DNA from: Pelotomaculum sp. PtaB.Bin104 | Lineage (GTDB): Bacteria; Bacillota; Desulfotomaculia; Desulfotomaculales; Pelotomaculaceae | Length of the DNA: 33,861 nucleotides | Assembly: GCA_002067205.1 (NCBI GenBank) | Contig: MVQL01000036.1 | Location: 1 to 33,861, forward strand | Direction of reading: 5' to 3' | Part shown: positions 30,813 to 33,861 of the stretch, piece after piece | How positions within the stretch are numbered: the stretch's first letter is position 1 | How the letters are laid out: the number at the start of each line of letters is the position of its first letter | Program-made: the position numbers and the translations under genes | Notes under the pieces: model-generated | Told to the model about the DNA's origin: nothing | What the model saw: the letters and a program-made list of their open reading frames with translations, nothing else | The model's database searches: none

Positions 30813-32651
30813 CTAATCTGTGCGCAGCGGCGTCTCCATTTGCTGCTGTGCTTTTATCTTTGTTTGCAGCCTAAACTTCAATGCTTTCCCCTGAATCTCT
30901 TCAGCAGGTGCAAGAGACATGCCGCCTTGAGCTGATGTGGAGTATAGTTCCTGTTCTTCTATATTTTCGCATGATATATGCCGCTTGACGATCTCCTCTT
31001 CCAGCTCTTTTTTATCAGCATAGGCAACCTTGCGAGCGGATTTTTCCTGCAGCTCATACACCTTTTCAAACCGGATGCCCCATTCAATGAACAGCTTTAA
31101 ACTGGTTTCCATAGGGCAGGCGCCGGTCTTTGCGACAATGAAGCTGCCTTTGGGCAGGGTCTTCAATTCATCGGGAGTCATCAGTGGACGCTGGATCATT
31201 TGCAGGGATTGAGACGGATCATGCTTCCCCCGGGTAACCGAACCTGATAAAACCGTCTTATTGCCAAGACTTCTGGAGAGTATCTCAGCTGATTCCGAGT
31301 TAGGGGCAAAGCCTCCGAAGATGGTATCCTGGCAGTTATCGATGATGATGGCAGCTCCTTCTTTGCCGTAATTCTTTTCAAGCTGCGCAAAGCTCTGTAT
31401 GATGGCTACGATGGAAACACGGCGGGAACGGGAAGCGGAAAACATCATCTCCGCACATTCAATTTTAGGTATGGTACCGATCTCATCGAGGTACATCATG
31501 ACACGGTTTTGAAGCCTGCCGCCCTGCTCATCGGCCACCGACAGTATCTCCCGGTAGAGCTGCTGGACAATGAGGGAGATTAGAAAGTATTTTGTATTGT
31601 CTTCTTCCGGCATGACAAGGAAGATGGCAGACTTTCTTTTGCAAAAACGCTCTGCATCGATGGCAGTGTCAAAGCACAGTATCTGCTCCAGTTCCGAGTC
31701 CAGGAATGCATTCAACCGGGAAAGGGCGGTGGACAGGACGCTTTGCATCGCCTGTTCCGCAGTGTTGAGGGCTGCACCTGCAAACCATCTTGCCTTATGC
31801 TCTGACGGAAGCTTTTCAATAAGCAGCTGGAACTGATTTTTGCCTTTTACGCCGGAGGGAGCCAGCAAGTCCTGTATGAGCTTAAAGACCGATATGATAT
31901 GGCGTTTCTCGTTTGGACAGTATTCCGCCACCAATAAAATGACGGCGGTCAGCAAGCCCTCGGCTGCATCGTAGAAAAATGCATTCTGGCCGTAGGAGCC
32001 TGCGTCCAGTCCCCCGGAGTTGACAATGGTTTTTGCAATAATCTTTGCATATTTCTCCGCCCTGGCTTTTGCTGAAAGATTGTCAGGATTAGCAAGGTAT
32101 TCGTCCATATATTTGTTTACAAGGTGCAGCATATTGTTGCCGTCGCTGCGGGTGGGGTTTCTCAGGTCAATGACGGACACATCATAGCCATAGTAGTCCT
32201 TCGCAATGCATCCATAATTCCTGTAAAGGTCGCCCTTTGTGTCAGTGGTGATAAAACTCATCCCGGACGCACAGGCATATTCCAGATTGGGATAAAGGAA
32301 ATTTGCGGTCTTGCCGACGCCCGCCGCACCGATCATCAATGCATGCACATCCCCCTGGTCTACAAGAGCGGTGACCGACCCTGGAGCCGTTTTGCATCCC
32401 ACAACCAGTCCCTGCACTGTAGGCAGGTTGATTCCCTTGCGCCACCGCTCCGGCTCATAGGGCACATGGGCATAGGTTTTTCGAATTTCGCTTTTCGTTG
32501 CAAACCTTGCCGTGCCGTGCTGGCCATCACCTACCGTCCTAGCCTTGATGCCATTCAAGGTATAGTAATTTGCCAAAAGGGTGATAAAGCCGATGACTCC
32601 GAACATGGCTGCAGCAGCTATGATTAAAGCAACCACCTGTGATGCTTGCAT
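30813..32651 (-). CDS. VirD4/TraG-type conjugal coupling protein
   Basis: An N-terminal membrane segment (about 6-27: VVALIIAAAAMFGVIGFITL) is followed by Walker A IGAAGVGKT (about 107-115), then FITTDTKGDLYRNYG, and Walker B VMMYLDEIGTIPK with the ASRSRRVSIVAIIQSFAQLE block. These define a type IV coupling ATPase that brings relaxase-bound DNA to the transfer channel. It looks like the CD1115 / Tn1549-type family. I start at the ATG at 32651 behind AAGGAGG; an open frame to 32693 would read through the hairpin. The product is 612 residues. It shows that the right part of the window belongs to an integrative conjugative element. Confidence 0.92.
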   Translation of the reverse strand: MQASQVVALIIAAAAMFGVIGFITLLANYYTLNGIKARTVGDGQHGTARFATKSEIRKTYAHVPYEPERWRKGINLPTVQGLVVGCKTAPGSVTALVDQGDVHALMIGAAGVGKTANFLYPNLEYACASGMSFITTDTKGDLYRNYGCIAKDYYGYDVSVIDLRNPTRSDGNNMLHLVNKYMDEYLANPDNLSAKARAEKYAKIIAKTIVNSGGLDAGSYGQNAFFYDAAEGLLTAVILLVAEYCPNEKRHIISVFKLIQDLLAPSGVKGKNQFQLLIEKLPSEHKARWFAGAALNTAEQAMQSVLSTALSRLNAFLDSELEQILCFDTAIDAERFCKRKSAIFLVMPEEDNTKYFLISLIVQQLYREILSVADEQGGRLQNRVMMYLDEIGTIPKIECAEMMFSASRSRRVSIVAIIQSFAQLEKNYGKEGAAIIIDNCQDTIFGGFAPNSESAEILSRSLGNKTVLSGSVTRGKHDPSQSLQMIQRPLMTPDELKTLPKGSFIVAKTGACPMETSLKLFIEWGIRFEKVYELQEKSARKVAYADKKELEEEIVKRHISCENIEEQELYSTSAQGGMSLAPAEEIQGKALKFRLQTKIKAQQQMETPLRTD

Positions 32652-32676
32652 TGGTTTCCTCCTTCTTTCAAAATTA

Positions 32677-32720
32677 AGAAAGCCATGCACCAATGGTTTT
32701 CCATTCGCACATGGCTTTCT
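32677..32720 (-). terminator. Long hairpin between the toprim gene and the coupling-protein gene
   Basis: AGAAAGCCATG (32677-32687) pairs perfectly with CATGGCTTTCT (32710-32720), with further pairing of ATGG to CCAT around a TTTT loop. On the minus strand it is followed by TAATTTTG. It may be an attenuating terminator or a processing hairpin, since genes on both sides read in the same direction. Confidence 0.5.
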
Positions 32721-32743
32721 TCAAATATGCAGTTATAATATTG

Positions 32744-33861
32744 CTAAATACCGGGCTGCATAAATCCTTCGCAAACAGCCTGCATATAATCATCTCTGCC
32801 TTCATTCTGCTTTTGCAGAGCTTTGATTTTTTGCTCCTGCTCTTCGAGACATACAAAAATTTGAGCCTTGACACAATTCAGTGCAAGACTCATATACGAT
32901 GCGATCAATTTTTGCTTATCCTCAAGGATACGGATTCCAGATGTATTGAGCTGATCATTAATGGCATCGACATCCCGCTGGATATCCTCTGCTTTGGTTT
33001 TCATCTTTCCCCGGTCCTGGTGCGGATGATAGCTGTGACAGAGTTCATCGGTCAGTTGCTTAAAATTCACCGGTTTTTCAAGCTGCCGGTATTGCGCCAT
33101 CACTGCAAATAACGCATATACCGCCATGCTTAGCAGCTGTTCCATCAGGACAGCTTTTTGTCTATCGGTTGACCTGGATGACTGCATGAGGGGCACTGCT
33201 TTTTCATAGCGTTCCATCAACATTACATGAGGATTTTTCACAGATTTGATATGACTGCACAAGTAACGTATCTCTCCGCACAGCTCTTTGCAGGCTTCAA
33301 GCTTCGGATGCTGTTTTGCCGGAATCGGTGTTATGCCATGCTGCGCTTTCAAGTCCTCATTCCAATCCTTGCATGCTGGCTGCAAACATGAAACGCTGGC
33401 ATATCCTTTCTCATGCAATATATCTGCAAGTCGCCCGGAAGCTTCTATACCGGCAGGATCATGATCAAGGCACAATACCACATTTTTAAGGTACATATTC
33501 TTTGACAACACATGAAGCATGGCATGTTCAGCCACACCGTCCAGCGCTACATAACTATGCTGCTGCCAGCCGTTCTTATGCAGGGTGATAAATGACAGCA
33601 TGTCGATGGGAGCTTCAAATACATACAGAATACTGCTTGTACCAATGTAATTGAAACTGTATTTTGGATCTGAGCCTTCCACATTGCCACGGTAACCAGC
33701 AGCATTGGAATAGGTTCCCCTTTTATGTGCATGCCGGGCAGTGCCGTTTTCATCACAGCCTACAAAAACAACATTGTGATATTCCTTATCCTCATATATT
33801 TTTTTCTCTCTGACAAAGTGGGTGAGGACATCCCGGTCAATATACCGCTGCTTCAAGAGGT
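32744..33861 (-). CDS. DUF3991/toprim-domain protein (N-terminus outside the window)
   Basis: The frame is open to the window edge, so the N-terminal zinc-binding part is missing. The visible part begins in the DUF3991-type segment (DVLTHFVREKKIYEDKEYHN, then VFVGCDENGTARHAHKRGTY). It continues with a toprim core: YVFEAPIDMLSF with the catalytic-type Glu, and VVLCLDHDPAGIEASG with the DxD. A helical tail of about 170 residues follows. Such primase-like proteins are standard in Tn1549-type conjugative elements and are thought to act in DNA processing during transfer. Confidence 0.88.
   Translation of the reverse strand, partial: LLKQRYIDRDVLTHFVREKKIYEDKEYHNVVFVGCDENGTARHAHKRGTYSNAAGYRGNVEGSDPKYSFNYIGTSSILYVFEAPIDMLSFITLHKNGWQQHSYVALDGVAEHAMLHVLSKNMYLKNVVLCLDHDPAGIEASGRLADILHEKGYASVSCLQPACKDWNEDLKAQHGITPIPAKQHPKLEACKELCGEIRYLCSHIKSVKNPHVMLMERYEKAVPLMQSSRSTDRQKAVLMEQLLSMAVYALFAVMAQYRQLEKPVNFKQLTDELCHSYHPHQDRGKMKTKAEDIQRDVDAINDQLNTSGIRILEDKQKLIASYMSLALNCVKAQIFVCLEEQEQKIKALQKQNEGRDDYMQAVCEGFMQPGI

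Noticed and set aside
1..33861. CRISPR arrays, tRNA or rRNA genes, intact insertion sequences
   Set aside because: I looked for spaced repeats, tRNA-like sequence and transposase domains and found none.

Overview
The window looks like a low-to-mid-GC anaerobic Firmicute of the Peptococcaceae / Desulfotomaculum-Moorella type. The basis is the gene content (DUF1638 protein, IscR-like Rrf2 regulator, CopZ-type Fe-S metallochaperone, c-di-GMP-I riboswitch), Shine-Dalgarno sites of the GGAGG type, and two UGA-containing selenoprotein genes. No rRNA, tRNA or CRISPR array was seen. The genus call is inference.

Layout. (1) 1-2.1 kb: a Xre repressor with an ImmA/IrrE-type metallopeptidase, then on the minus strand a c-di-GMP-I riboswitch and terminator ahead of a small HTH/sigma-like gene and a broken sigma-like gene. 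(2) 2.1-11.6 kb: a redox region. It holds two Crp/Fnr-family regulators, a DUF1638 protein, a small flavin-type (PNPOx) protein, an operon of two selenoproteins (GrdB-like with a UxxC motif and DsbA-like with UPFC) plus a ferredoxin-type QueG-like protein, an AhpD-like protein, a stand-alone lipoyl carrier, LipA, LipB, dihydrolipoamide dehydrogenase and an IscR-like Rrf2 regulator. (3) 11.7-12.5 kb: gene debris, namely a degenerate copper-type P-ATPase and a second copy of about 145 bp from the 1.35-1.5 kb region. (4) 12.5-15.5 kb: an Fe-S metallochaperone, a pRiA4b ORF-3-like protein, a zinc-ribbon protein and a DUF4268 nuclease-like protein. (5) 15.7-29.5 kb: a complete type 3 BREX phage-defence operon (brxF-brxC-pglXI-brxHII-pglZ-brxA) carrying an inserted RloC-like zinc-hook ATPase with a candidate anticodon-nuclease tail. 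(6) 29.5-33.9 kb: a small HTH regulator and conjugation genes (VirD4-like coupling protein, DUF3991/toprim protein) of a Tn1549-like integrative element, cut by the window edge.

How the genes may work together. Four promoters in region 2 carry the same 18-bp palindrome (CTGTAAA-N4-TTTACAG type). In all four it lies exactly 20 nt upstream of a -10 box with no evident -35, the geometry of class II Crp/Fnr activation. The targets are the DUF1638 gene, the PNPOx gene, the selenoprotein operon and rrf2. The rrf2 gene sits directly ahead of lpdA-lipB-lipA-lipoyl carrier, whose promoter has its own inverted repeat. The region therefore reads as one regulatory cascade. It controls a thiol/selenol redox network in which NADH could feed Lpd, then a dedicated lipoyl carrier, then an AhpD-like protein and perhaps the selenoproteins. 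The carrier has no 2-oxoacid dehydrogenase or glycine-cleavage partner here. This is the most unusual system in the window; the BREX-3/RloC-like combination is the second.
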